Shown here one piece after another: positions 1-8,737 of a stretch of DNA of 64,000 nt. Both the position numbers and the translations under genes were made by a program. Within the stretch, counting starts at the first letter, position 1, and the number at the start of each line of letters is the position of its first letter. Origin of the DNA: Cryobacterium roopkundense (GTDB lineage Bacteria; Actinomycetota; Actinomycetes; Actinomycetales; Microbacteriaceae); NCBI RefSeq assembly GCF_014200405.1, contig NZ_JACHBQ010000001.1:3348001-3412000 (forward strand). Direction: 5' to 3'. The notes below the pieces were generated by a model. The model worked only from the letters and a program-made list of their open reading frames with translations. It searched no databases and was not told where the DNA came from.

Positions 1-51
1 GTTGCGTCCTGGACTCGTGAAGAAGACTTCTGCGTGTTCGATGACGCTCAT
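1..51 (-). CDS. manD: D-mannonate dehydratase, N-terminal fragment (enolase superfamily)
   Basis: Only the first 17 codons are in the window; the gene continues beyond base 1. The translated start reads MSVIEHAEVFFTSPGRN, which resembles the N-terminus of RspA/ManD-type mannonate dehydratases (a form such as EVxVTCPGRN). Its ATG overlaps the TGA of uxaC in an ATGA junction (48-51), so the two are translationally coupled. The product would dehydrate D-mannonate to 2-keto-3-deoxygluconate, the step after UxaC and fructuronate reductase, both encoded nearby. The family call rests on 17 residues plus context. Confidence 0.6.
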   Translation of the reverse strand, partial: MSVIEHAEVFFTSPGRN

Positions 52-1532
52 AGTGCTGCTCTTTCTCCTGGTGCGGGGATGGTCGCGGCTGCTCCGGCGG
101 CGGCAGTATCGCGTCGCGCGTAGGCCGTCAGGGGCAGGGTGTACGCGAGGTCGACCGCTGTTTCGGTGGCCTCGTCGAGGGTGAGTCGGTGTTCGGCCAC
201 GAGCCCCGCGAGGTAGCCGGCGTCGATGCGTCGGGCCAGGTCATGCCTGGCCGGTATCGACGCGAACGCCCGCGTGTCGTCGACGAAACCGCTCGTGTTG
301 TAGAAGCCGGCGGTCTCGGTGACGAGTTCACGGAACCGCGCCATGCCGCCGGGCGAATCGAGGAACCACCAGGGGGCGCCGAGCCGCACGGAGGGATACG
401 CCCCCGCAATCGGCGCGAGTTCCCGCGAGTACACTGTCTCGTCGATCGTGAACAGGATGATGCGAAATCGCGGGTCGAGGCCGAAAGCGTTGAGCAGCGG
501 TTGCAGCCCGCGGGTGTAGTCCACGGGCAGGGGAATGTCGAAGCCGTTGTCTGGGCCGAAAGCCGTGGCAATAGCGTCGGAGTGATCGCGTTGCACTCCG
601 GGGTGAAGCTGCATCACGAGGCCGTCTTCGACCGACATGCGGGCGCTCTCAAAGAGCATGTTTGCCGCGAAGGCCTCGCCCGTGGCCGCGTCCACCGGGC
701 CGACGAGCGCCTGCGCGAAGATGCGCTGGGCATCCGCTGCGGAGAGCGGGGTGGTGTCAGCGGTGAGGTGGCCGTGGTCCGTGGCACGGGCTCCCGCCGC
801 CACGAACGCGAGACGGCGCTCCTGCACGGCCACGAGAAAGCTCGCGTAGTCCGTGATGTCCGAGCCGTTTCGGGCGGCGAGTGCGCGCACGGCGGCCCGC
901 CAGCCGGCGCGATCGGGGTAGAAGATGCCGTCGGGCCGGAAGGTGGGAACGACCCGTTCGCCCCAGCCCTCCGCGGCGAGCGCCGCGTGCTCGGCCAGGT
1001 CGGAATCCGGCGCATCCGTGGTGCTGAGAATCTCGATGTTGAAACGGTCGAAGAGTGAGCGGATGCGATACTCCGGCGTGGCCAGGGCGGCCGACAGCTG
1101 GTCGTAGATCGCGTCGGCCGTGGCGGCGGAGGGCTCGTCGGTGATGCCGAAGACCAGGGCCAGCTCGTGTTCCATCCAGTAGCGGGTGGGGGTTCCGCGG
1201 AAGAGCTTCCAGTTCTCGCAGAAGCGCCGCCAGATGAGCCGATGGTCGGTCTCGTAGGAGGAATCACCGTCCAGGGGGCGAACGCCGAGGTCTTCGTGGC
1301 GATAGCCCTGGGACACCAGCATGCGTACGAGATAGTGGTCGGGAATGATGAAGAGCTCCGCCGGATCCCCGAAGGCGTCGTTGCGCCGGATGAAGCCGGC
1401 ATCGATGTGCCCGTGCATCGACACGATCGGCAGGGCGGCGACGCTCTCGTAGATCTCCCTGGCGATCGTTCGCTGCGTCGGCTCGGCCGGGAGGGCCCGG
1501 TCGGGGTGAAGTTTCCATGGCGTCTTCGCCAT
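48..1532 (-). CDS. uxaC: Glucuronate isomerase (uronate isomerase)
   Basis: 494 residues, typical length for UxaC. It isomerises D-glucuronate to D-fructuronate (and galacturonate to tagaturonate) in the cytoplasm as the first step of hexuronate catabolism. The amidohydrolase-type metal motif H-x-H is at residues 40-42 (SMHGHID), followed by the family's DPAELF and DHYLVRML segments. The ATG at 1532 is chosen because a strong GAGGAGG ribosome site lies 6-8 bases upstream; the reading frame is open further upstream but without family similarity. It overlaps the manD start by four bases and is divergent from the LacI-family gene. Confidence 0.93.
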   Translation of the reverse strand: MAKTPWKLHPDRALPAEPTQRTIAREIYESVAALPIVSMHGHIDAGFIRRNDAFGDPAELFIIPDHYLVRMLVSQGYRHEDLGVRPLDGDSSYETDHRLIWRRFCENWKLFRGTPTRYWMEHELALVFGITDEPSAATADAIYDQLSAALATPEYRIRSLFDRFNIEILSTTDAPDSDLAEHAALAAEGWGERVVPTFRPDGIFYPDRAGWRAAVRALAARNGSDITDYASFLVAVQERRLAFVAAGARATDHGHLTADTTPLSAADAQRIFAQALVGPVDAATGEAFAANMLFESARMSVEDGLVMQLHPGVQRDHSDAIATAFGPDNGFDIPLPVDYTRGLQPLLNAFGLDPRFRIILFTIDETVYSRELAPIAGAYPSVRLGAPWWFLDSPGGMARFRELVTETAGFYNTSGFVDDTRAFASIPARHDLARRIDAGYLAGLVAEHRLTLDEATETAVDLAYTLPLTAYARRDTAAAGAAATIPAPGERAAL

Positions 1533-1550
1533 TTTCTGCCTCCTCATTGA

Positions 1551-1565
1551 AACAAAATGATTGTT
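1551..1565. promoter_or_regulatory. Short inverted repeat upstream of uxaC
   Basis: AACAA-AATGA-TTGTT is a 5-bp inverted repeat with a 5-bp spacer, 18 bases upstream of the uxaC start. It may be an operator for uxaC-manD. It differs from the CTGCAAA-type palindrome nearer the regulator gene, so a second regulator or chance are both possible. Confidence 0.3.
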
Positions 1566-1708
1566 GTTACAGTCGGTCAAGCCCGGTCGAGGCGTCGCCT
1601 TCAAGCTCGTTGAGACCACTATATGCAGGTATTCAGGCCGAGCGCGAGACCTTGGCGTGGCATTCGGGCAAACTTTCTGCCGTAATAAAACTGTGACTTG
1701 ACGAAACA

Positions 1709-1724
1709 CTGCAAAGGTTTGCAG
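1709..1724. promoter_or_regulatory. Candidate LacI-family operator
   Basis: CTGCAAAGGTTTGCAG is a 7-bp perfect inverted repeat around a central GG. It has the layout of LacI/GalR operators (TGCAAAC-GTTTGCA type). It lies in the divergent uxaC/lacI region, 53 bases before the regulator start and just after a TTGACG hexamer at 1698-1703, so it could block a promoter reading toward the regulator. Confidence 0.55.
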
Positions 1725-1777
1725 AATGTAGCCACGGCCCACAACCATGCGGGCCCGTACACAGGGTGGTGTTCAAC

Positions 1778-2788
1778 ATGGTCGTGACTATTCGCGATGT
1801 GGCCCGGGTCACTGGAGTGTCGATCTCCACGGTCTCCCGAGCGCTCGCCAACCCGGAGCAGGTCGCAGAGGCTACCCGCCTGCACGTGCAGGAGACAGCC
1901 CGCAGCATGGGATACCGCCCGAACCGTGCCGCCAGGGGACTCGTCACCGGTCGCACGGGCAGCATCGGTCTCGTCGTTCCCGACCTGGAAAACCCGTTCT
2001 TCGGCTCGATCTGCAAGGGCGTGCAGGCCCGCGCCCGCGCCGCAGGCTACGCGGTGTTCATCGCCGACACCGACGAAGATCCCCTCCTCGAAGACGAGGT
2101 GGTGCGCAGCCTGACCAAGCAGGTCGACGGCGTGATCCTCTGCTCCCCCCGCGGCTCCGACGAGGCCGTCGGTCGGGTCGCCGAAGACAGCTCGCTCGTG
2201 CTCGTCAACCGCACCCTGGCCGGCGTGCCCTCGATCACCTTCGACAACGGCGGCGGCGCCCGGGCCGTGATGAGGCACCTCGTGGCGCTCGGTCACCGAA
2301 CGATCGCCTACGCGGCCGGCCCGATCACCTCGTGGTCGAACCGGGAACGCGACGTGGCCCTGCGCGAGTTCGCGGACGAGTCCGACGATGTCACCCTGAT
2401 CGAACTCGGCAATTTTCCGCCGTTTTTCTCCGGGGGAACCCAGGCGGCAGACCTCGCGCTCGCGAGCGGCGCCACGGCCATCGTGGCCTTCAACGACCTG
2501 GTCGCCGCCGGGCTCGTCGACCGGCTGCGCCACCGCGGCATCAACGTGCCGACCGACATCAGCGTCACCGGGTTCGACAACGTGCCGATGTCCACCCTGG
2601 TCTGGCCCAACCTCACCACGGTGGACTTTCCCCGCATCCAGATGGGGCGCGCCAGTGTCGATGCCCTGCTGGACACAGTTCTCGGCCGGTCAACCGGACC
2701 ACGACCCAACGTGGAGATCGCCGTCGAACTCGTCGTACGACAGTCGACCGGCGTCGTGCCGGCCGGCACCACAGCATCCGCTCAGTAG
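1778..2788 (+). CDS. LacI-family transcriptional regulator
   Basis: 336 residues. The N-terminal helix-turn-helix reads TIRDVARVTGVSISTVSRAL (residues 3-22), followed by the hinge region ending near RAARGL and a periplasmic-binding-protein-like effector domain (GLVVPDLENPFF, VTGFDNVPMS). The ATG at 1778 is preferred to the GTG at 1766 because AGGGTGG (1763-1769) then serves as ribosome site. Divergent from uxaC and upstream of the ABC importer and dehydrogenase genes, it probably represses the hexuronate module, with a uronate or pathway intermediate as inducer. The effector is inferred from context. Confidence 0.9.
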   Translation: MVVTIRDVARVTGVSISTVSRALANPEQVAEATRLHVQETARSMGYRPNRAARGLVTGRTGSIGLVVPDLENPFFGSICKGVQARARAAGYAVFIADTDEDPLLEDEVVRSLTKQVDGVILCSPRGSDEAVGRVAEDSSLVLVNRTLAGVPSITFDNGGGARAVMRHLVALGHRTIAYAAGPITSWSNRERDVALREFADESDDVTLIELGNFPPFFSGGTQAADLALASGATAIVAFNDLVAAGLVDRLRHRGINVPTDISVTGFDNVPMSTLVWPNLTTVDFPRIQMGRASVDALLDTVLGRSTGPRPNVEIAVELVVRQSTGVVPAGTTASAQ

Positions 2789-2861
2789 GCAGCACCTGCG
2801 TCAGCGTTCCCACAGCTTCCAGACACAGCCGTTTGGTCAGAACAGAAGGAAAGAAATCGAA

Positions 2862-4088
2862 ATGAGAGCTTTCACCCGCACCTATGTCACAGCGGCAGTC
2901 GCCGTGGCAGCGCTCGTTCTCACGGGGTGCAGCGCACCGAACTCCGGAGCCGCGCCCGCCACGCCGGCGGCCAACGCCTCCGAGGTGCCCGACAAGCCGT
3001 CGGCACCCGTCACGCTGAACATCCTCGACGTGGCCGGCAACCAGAAGCTGACCGGCCCCATGGTCGACGCCTTCGTGGCGGCGAATCCCGACGTGATCTC
3101 CGCCGTCACCTGGGAGAGCGCAGGCGCTCCGGACCTCGTGGGGTCCATCAAGCCGCAGGTCGACAGCGGAAGCCTGTCCATCGACCTCGTGATGACCGGA
3201 ACCGACGGCCTCGCCGCGGGCATCGGCCAGGACCTCTGGATTCCGCTCGTCACCGACTACGCCGACCGCCTGTCCAACCAGGCCGACTACATCGAACCCG
3301 CCGCGAACATGCAGGAAATCGCCGAGGGCTTCGGAGTCGTCACCACCTACTACCCCTCCGGGCCGCTGCTGCAGTACGACCCCGAGGTCGTAACCGACGT
3401 TCCCACGACGCCCGAAGAGGTGCTCGCCTGGGCTGAGGCCAACCCCGGCAAGTTCGGCTACGCGCGACCGGCCAACTCCGGCCCCGGCCGCACCTTTCTG
3501 CAGGGCCTCCCCTACATCCTCGGTGACTCCGACCCGACCGATCCCGTGAACGGCTGGGACAAGACCTGGGCCTACCTCAAACAGCTCGGCCTCACCATCA
3601 ACAACTACCCCACCGGCACCGGGCAGGTCATCTCCAACATGGCCGACGGCACCTGGGCCATGATCCCCACCACCACCGGCTGGGACATCGAACCACGCGC
3701 CACGGCCAAAATGCCCGCGAGCATCGAGGCTGCCCCTTTCGACGACTTCACCTGGGTGACTGACGCCCACTACGCCGTCGTCCCGCAGGGCCAGACCGCC
3801 GACAAGATGTCCGCCATCCTACTGCTGCTGCAGGACATGCTCACCCCGGAGACCAACGCCATGGCGTACGACACCGGCTACTTCTACCCCGGCCCGGCCA
3901 TCGAGGGCGCCACGCTCGACAAGGCACCCCAGGCCAGCCAGGACGTGATCGCCGAGTTCGGCCGCGACTGGTATGACGACCTGATCGAGGAGATGCCCAA
4001 GGCAGCTCCGCTCGAGCCTGCCGCTCTCGTGCAGGCGTTTGACATCTGGGACCGCGAAGTCGGCTCGGGAAAATTTGAGGGGCAGTAA
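2862..4088 (+). CDS. ABC transporter substrate-binding lipoprotein
   Basis: 408 residues. A signal peptide ends in the lipobox LVLTGC with the lipidated Cys at residue 23, followed by an Ala/Pro-rich linker. The mature part resembles extracellular solute-binding proteins of the PotD/YnjB-like group. It should capture the substrate outside the membrane for the ATPase and two permeases that follow. The ATG at 2862 is chosen by its AGAAGGAAAG ribosome site (2844-2853) and the signal peptide. Position between a hexuronate regulator and hexuronate enzymes suggests a uronate, aldonate or oligo-uronide substrate, but the sequence does not fix it. Confidence 0.88.
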   Translation: MRAFTRTYVTAAVAVAALVLTGCSAPNSGAAPATPAANASEVPDKPSAPVTLNILDVAGNQKLTGPMVDAFVAANPDVISAVTWESAGAPDLVGSIKPQVDSGSLSIDLVMTGTDGLAAGIGQDLWIPLVTDYADRLSNQADYIEPAANMQEIAEGFGVVTTYYPSGPLLQYDPEVVTDVPTTPEEVLAWAEANPGKFGYARPANSGPGRTFLQGLPYILGDSDPTDPVNGWDKTWAYLKQLGLTINNYPTGTGQVISNMADGTWAMIPTTTGWDIEPRATAKMPASIEAAPFDDFTWVTDAHYAVVPQGQTADKMSAILLLLQDMLTPETNAMAYDTGYFYPGPAIEGATLDKAPQASQDVIAEFGRDWYDDLIEEMPKAAPLEPAALVQAFDIWDREVGSGKFEGQ

Positions 4089-4091
4089 CTC

Positions 4092-5219
4092 ATGACACGG
4101 TCGACCAACACATTTGACACCCTCGAACTGAAAAACGTCGGACGCAGCTTCGGCGGCCACAATGCGTTGGTCGACCTGAACCTCACGGTTCGGGCGGGCG
4201 AATTCATCGCCCTGCTCGGACCGTCGGGCTGCGGCAAGTCCACCGCCCTCAACTGCCTCGCCGGCCTCCTGCCGCTCACCCACGGTGAAATCCTGATCGA
4301 CGGCAAGCGCATCGACGTGCTGCCCTCCGAGAAGCGCGACTTCGGCATGGTCTTTCAGAACTACGCCCTCTTCCCCCACCTCTCGGTGGAGAAGAACATC
4401 GCCTTCGGCCTGCAAATGCGCAACCTGCCCAAAGCGGATGTCGCCCGGCGAGTCGCCGACGGCCTCGCCCTCGTGAAGCTGCAGGAACAGGCCAAGAAGC
4501 TGCCGGGCCAGCTCTCGGGCGGCCAGCAGCAGCGCGTCGCCATCGCCCGCGCCGTCGTGCTCGAACCGCGCCTCGTGCTCATGGACGAGCCTTTGTCCAA
4601 CCTCGATGCCAAGCTGCGGCTGGAGATGCGCACCGAGATCCGTCGACTGCACCAGTCCCTCGGGCTCACCACCATCTACGTCACGCACGACCAGGAGGAG
4701 GCTCTCTCGCTGGCCGACAGGCTCGTGGTGCTGCGGGAGGGACGGGTGCAGCAGATCGGCACGCCCGAGCAGCTGCACAACAACCCCACCAACTGGCACG
4801 TCGCCGACTTCATGGGGTACCGCAACATCGTCGACCTCCAGGTCGAATCCGTCGTGGGAGACCTCGCCAGGGTAACCGGCCGGGGCATCTCGATCATGGC
4901 GACCCTCGCCCAGCCGGCGGCCGTCGGCGACACCGTTCGCGTCGCCATCCGCCCGTCGGACCTTCTCGTGGCCGGGCCCGACACACCGTCGGGTCGCGAC
5001 ACCGTGCAGGCCACCGTGAACGTCGTCGAGTACCAGGGCCGCGAGTTCGCGGTCGAGGTCACCACCACCCAGGGCCAGAACCTCTTCGTGCACGCCTACA
5101 CGGCGCTCGTTCCCGGTTCGACGGTGCAGCTCACCGTCGATCCGGCCCGAGCGCTCGTCTACCGTACGAGCCTCGACGGTGTCGCCGCGCCCCGGGAACT
5201 CTCAGTGGTGCGGTCATGA
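4092..5219 (+). CDS. ABC transporter ATP-binding protein, PotA/UgpC-like
   Basis: 375 residues. Walker [13 protein letters not shown] signature LSGGQQQR, Walker B VLMDEP and the switch His in YVTHDQEEA are all present. The last ~110 residues form a TOBE-like accessory domain, as in PotA, UgpC and MalK importers. It begins three bases after the binding-protein stop and overlaps the first permease by four bases (ATGA, 5216-5219), so it is the energising subunit of this importer. Confidence 0.93.
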   Translation: MTRSTNTFDTLELKNVGRSFGGHNALVDLNLTVRAGEFIALLGPSGCGKSTALNCLAGLLPLTHGEILIDGKRIDVLPSEKRDFGMVFQNYALFPHLSVEKNIAFGLQMRNLPKADVARRVADGLALVKLQEQAKKLPGQLSGGQQQRVAIARAVVLEPRLVLMDEPLSNLDAKLRLEMRTEIRRLHQSLGLTTIYVTHDQEEALSLADRLVVLREGRVQQIGTPEQLHNNPTNWHVADFMGYRNIVDLQVESVVGDLARVTGRGISIMATLAQPAAVGDTVRVAIRPSDLLVAGPDTPSGRDTVQATVNVVEYQGREFAVEVTTTQGQNLFVHAYTALVPGSTVQLTVDPARALVYRTSLDGVAAPRELSVVRS

Positions 5220-6148
5220 CGTCCGCCACCAATACGGGCTCGCGGGCGCGGGGGTCGGCCAGCCTCAAGCACCGGCTGGCCGAACGCGGAGTCGACACGA
5301 AGCTCCTGCTGCTCGTGCCGGCCATCGTCTTCGCGCTGCTCTTGTTCGTGTATCCCTTCGCCTACGGCATCGGGCTCACCTTCCAGCCACTCGCCGGTAC
5401 GCAGGATCAGTGGGGCGGCGGAATCTTCGCCAACTATGTGGCGTTCTTCAGGGACGACTTCATCTTCGACTCCGTCTGGCTCACTCTGAGGCTCGCCCTT
5501 CCCGCCGCGCTGTTCAACGTGCTCGTCTCCATCCCGATCGCCTTCAAGCTGCGCAGCAAGTTCCGCGGAAAGCGGATGCTGCAAACCCTGCTCGTGCTGC
5601 CCATCACGCTGGGTACCGTGCTCACCGCCCAGGGGCTGCTGATCTTCGCCGGACGCCAGGGCTGGCTCAACCGGTTCCTGCTGGAAAACGGCATCATCGA
5701 CCAGCCGCTCCAGCTCGTGAACAACTACCTCGGCGTGATGCTGTCGCTGATCATCTCGGGCTTCCCCTTCGCGTACCTGCTCATCTCGTCGTACCTGTCC
5801 GGCATCGATCCCTCGCTCGAAGCCGCGGCGAAGACCCTCGGCGCCAACTGGAAGCAGCGCTTCCGCCGCATCACGCTGCCGCTGCTCGCGCCAGGACTGG
5901 CCACAACGTTCATCCTCACGTTCGTGCTCGCGTTCAGCGTGTTTCCGTCCGCACGACTCGTGGGTGACGCGTCCGGTGAAACCCGGGTGCTCGCGCTGAT
6001 GGCCTACCGGGCGTTCTCTGAGCAGCTGGACTACAGCATGGCATCCACTATCGCAATGATGATGGGGGTGGTGGAACTCATCGTGATCGCGTTCGTGTTC
6101 CTGGGCCGCTCCTTCCTCTATAAGGGTTCAACGGGAGGGAAGGGCTGA
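5216..6148 (+). CDS. ABC transporter permease (PotB-like)
   Basis: 310 residues with a short charged N-terminus, then about six hydrophobic segments. The cytoplasmic EAA loop that contacts the ATPase is visible as LEAAAKTLGA followed by ITLPLLAPG (around residues 201-225). It overlaps the ATPase by four bases and its TGA shares one base with the next ATG (TGATG). One of two membrane subunits of the importer. Confidence 0.9.
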   Translation: MTSATNTGSRARGSASLKHRLAERGVDTKLLLLVPAIVFALLLFVYPFAYGIGLTFQPLAGTQDQWGGGIFANYVAFFRDDFIFDSVWLTLRLALPAALFNVLVSIPIAFKLRSKFRGKRMLQTLLVLPITLGTVLTAQGLLIFAGRQGWLNRFLLENGIIDQPLQLVNNYLGVMLSLIISGFPFAYLLISSYLSGIDPSLEAAAKTLGANWKQRFRRITLPLLAPGLATTFILTFVLAFSVFPSARLVGDASGETRVLALMAYRAFSEQLDYSMASTIAMMMGVVELIVIAFVFLGRSFLYKGSTGGKG

Positions 6149-7089
6149 TGTCCAACTCACAGCTGACGTCCACACCAACACCGCAGGCCGCTCCACCCAC
6201 CGAGGTGGTCAACATCGTCAAGAACCGCAATCGTGGCAAGCTCGCGCCCGGCGAGAAATCCCTCGTGGCCTCACCCGGCACCTGGTTTGTCTGGTTCGGC
6301 ATCGCGGCCTTCTTCATCTTCCTGTTCGGCATCGTGCTCAGCGTGCTCGTGGACTCGCTCGGCAAGCCGTGGTTCAACACCTGGCTGCCGGAGAGCTTCA
6401 CTCTGGGCTGGTACCAGGAGTCCTGGGCGCGATTCGACCTGACGCACATCATCGGGGTGACACTCCTGGTGGCCTTCTCCGTGATCGTGATCTCGGTGAT
6501 CATCGGGGTGCCGGCGTCGTACGTGCTCGCCCGCAGCAACTTCCCGGGTAAGAAGCTCGTGATGCTGTTGTTCCTGCTGCCCATCCTGATCCCGCCGATC
6601 ACCTTCGGCATCCCGCTCGCAACCGTGATGTACAACTTCGGCCTCGGCCGCACCGTGCTCGCCGTCATCCTGGTGAACCTCGTGCCGTCAGTGCCGTTCG
6701 TGATCATCACGATGACGCCGTTCATCGAGCAGATCAACCCGTCCATTGAAAACGCGGCCCGCATGTGCGGGGCCAGCATGTACCGCGTCTTCACCAAGAT
6801 CCTGGCCCCCCTGTTGATCCCGGGAATCCTGGCCGCGAGCATCCTCGTTCTCGTGCGCACCGTCGGCATGTTCGACCTCACCTTCCTGGTGTCGGGTCCG
6901 AGCTCCGACACCCTGGTCGTGGCCATCTACCGCGCCATGACGAGCGCCGGCGGCGGCGAGTCCCGCCAGCTCATCTCCTCGATGGGCGTGATCTACACCG
7001 CCATGATGCTGCTCATTCTGATCATCGCCCTCCGCTTCATCAATCCGACCCAGCTGGTGGCCCAGGTCAAGGACTCCCGTGAAGACTGA
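6148..7089 (+). CDS. ABC transporter permease (PotC-like)
   Basis: 313 residues, about six membrane segments after a ~40-residue polar N-terminus. The EAA loop appears as IENAARMCGA and ILAPLLIPG near residues 199-225. It overlaps the preceding permease by one base and the following dehydrogenase by eleven, so the importer and the catabolic enzyme are in one transcription unit. Confidence 0.9.
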   Translation: MSNSQLTSTPTPQAAPPTEVVNIVKNRNRGKLAPGEKSLVASPGTWFVWFGIAAFFIFLFGIVLSVLVDSLGKPWFNTWLPESFTLGWYQESWARFDLTHIIGVTLLVAFSVIVISVIIGVPASYVLARSNFPGKKLVMLLFLLPILIPPITFGIPLATVMYNFGLGRTVLAVILVNLVPSVPFVIITMTPFIEQINPSIENAARMCGASMYRVFTKILAPLLIPGILAASILVLVRTVGMFDLTFLVSGPSSDTLVVAIYRAMTSAGGGESRQLISSMGVIYTAMMLLILIIALRFINPTQLVAQVKDSRED

Positions 7090-8629
7090 CCCGACCGAAC
7101 GGACCGACACGACAGGGACGGCCAAGCGGCTGTCGCTCGAAACGGTGGGCGGCGAGCACCCGGGGCCGGCCACCGGCCCTCGCGTCGACCCGGCAACGCT
7201 CACGATCGGCATCGTGCACTTCGGAATCGGGGCCTTTCACCGGGCGCACCAGGCCGTCTTCACCGAAGACGCCGCCGCCGCCACGGGCGACACCCGGTGG
7301 GGCATCCTCGGGGTCACCGGGCGCACGGACTCTGTGGTTCGTCAGCTGCAGCCCCAGGACTGCCTCTACAGCGTGCTGCAGAAGGGTGCCGCCGCCACCT
7401 CGCTGCGCATCGTCGGCACGGTTCGCGATGTGGCCTGGCCGGCTCGGGACTCCCACAAGGTCGCCGCCACGCTGGCCCTGCCCACGACCCACATCGCCAC
7501 CCTCACGATCACGGAAAAGGGCTACCTCCGTGCGGGGGACGGCATCGACCTGAGCCTTCCGGTCGTGCAGCACGACCTCGCCCTGATCGAGCGAGAACTG
7601 CTCGGCGAAGGGGGCCTGCCCGCTTCCGGCAGTCCGATCGGACTGCTTGTGCGTGGCCTCGCCCGTCGTTTCCGCAGCGGCGGGGAACCCTTCACCGTAC
7701 TCTCGTGCGACAACCTCGTGAACAATGGCGCCATCGCCAGGGCCCTGGTGTTCTCGCTGGTGCAGGCGCTTGCGCCGAGCGCCGGGCGAGATGACCTGCT
7801 GGCCTGGCTCGGGGCATCCGTTTCGTTTCCGTCGAGCATGGTGGACCGCATCGCACCGGCAACAACGCCCGCCGACCGGGCAGAGGCCTTCGGAATTCTC
7901 GGCCTGCGCGACGAAGCGCTCGTGGTGGCAGAACCCTTCACCCAGTGGGTGATCGAGGACGACTTCGCCGGACCGCGACCCGAGTGGCAGCTGGCCGGAG
8001 CCATCCTGACCGCCGACGTGACACCGTACGAGCGCGCCAAGCTGCGCATCCTCAACGCGACGCACACCCAGCTCGCGTACCTCGGCGCGCTGTCGGGCCT
8101 GGCGACCATCGCGCAGGCGATCGCCGACCCGGCCCTCCGGGCGGCGGCCCGCGGCACGATTGACGGCGACATTCTGCCGACCCTCGATGTGCCGCTCGGG
8201 ATGGACCTCGAGGAGTACCGCGACAGTGTTCTCGAGCGCTTCACCAACCCGAACCTGCCGCACACCACCCTTCAGGTGGGAATGGACGGTTCGCAGAAGC
8301 TGCCCACGCGCATCCTCGGTACCGTGGCCGACCGGCTCGCCGCCGGCCACACGCCAGGGGGGCTCGCCCTCACCGTGGCCGCCTGGATCACGTTCGTGAC
8401 GTCGACCCTGGCCCCGCACGGTCCCGCCCTCGACGACCCGCTCGCCGCCCTGTTGCAGACGACAGCCGGGTCCGTCGACGCCGCGGTCACGGAACCGGCC
8501 GCTCTCGTGGACCGCTTCTTCGCCCTCGCGGAGGTCTTTCCGCCTGCCGTGGGCACGTCGGTCGCCTTCCGCGACGCCGTCGTGGCGCAGCTCGCCGCGG
8601 TGCAGCGCCTCGTAGGCCACTCCGGCTGA
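7079..8629 (+). CDS. Mannitol dehydrogenase-family oxidoreductase, probable fructuronate reductase
   Basis: 516 residues, a long-chain polyol dehydrogenase. The N-terminal NAD(P) domain begins near IGIVHFGIGAFHRAHQ, and the family's catalytic K-x4-N-x2-H pattern is seen as KLRILNATH around residue 320. Mannitol 2-dehydrogenase, fructuronate reductase (UxuB/UxaB) and tagaturonate reductase share this fold. Linkage to uxaC and mannonate dehydratase makes D-fructuronate to D-mannonate the likeliest reaction, which would complete glucuronate to 2-keto-3-deoxygluconate. The GTG start has AAGGA five bases upstream. Mannitol oxidation cannot be excluded. Confidence 0.85.
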   Translation: MKTDPTERTDTTGTAKRLSLETVGGEHPGPATGPRVDPATLTIGIVHFGIGAFHRAHQAVFTEDAAAATGDTRWGILGVTGRTDSVVRQLQPQDCLYSVLQKGAAATSLRIVGTVRDVAWPARDSHKVAATLALPTTHIATLTITEKGYLRAGDGIDLSLPVVQHDLALIERELLGEGGLPASGSPIGLLVRGLARRFRSGGEPFTVLSCDNLVNNGAIARALVFSLVQALAPSAGRDDLLAWLGASVSFPSSMVDRIAPATTPADRAEAFGILGLRDEALVVAEPFTQWVIEDDFAGPRPEWQLAGAILTADVTPYERAKLRILNATHTQLAYLGALSGLATIAQAIADPALRAAARGTIDGDILPTLDVPLGMDLEEYRDSVLERFTNPNLPHTTLQVGMDGSQKLPTRILGTVADRLAAGHTPGGLALTVAAWITFVTSTLAPHGPALDDPLAALLQTTAGSVDAAVTEPAALVDRFFALAEVFPPAVGTSVAFRDAVVAQLAAVQRLVGHSG

Positions 8630-8648
8630 GGCTCGCGCCCGGAACACA

Positions 8649-8688
8649 CCCGGCCCCGGTGGCCAATTCAGGTAATCCTCGGGCCGGG
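8649..8688. terminator. Possible terminator between convergent genes
   Basis: CCCGGCCC (8649-8656) and GGGCCGGG (8681-8688) form a perfect 8-bp stem with a 24-base loop, between the end of the dehydrogenase gene and the end of the alditol oxidase gene. There is no T-run. The loop holds GGTGGCCAATTCAGGTAATCC-like bases that recur in a palindromic repeat near 33.5 kb. Confidence 0.35.
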
Positions 8689-8737
8689 CCGGCGGCCTCC
8701 GCTCCCCGCTCTCACGGCGGATGCCGCGGGCCGCAGC

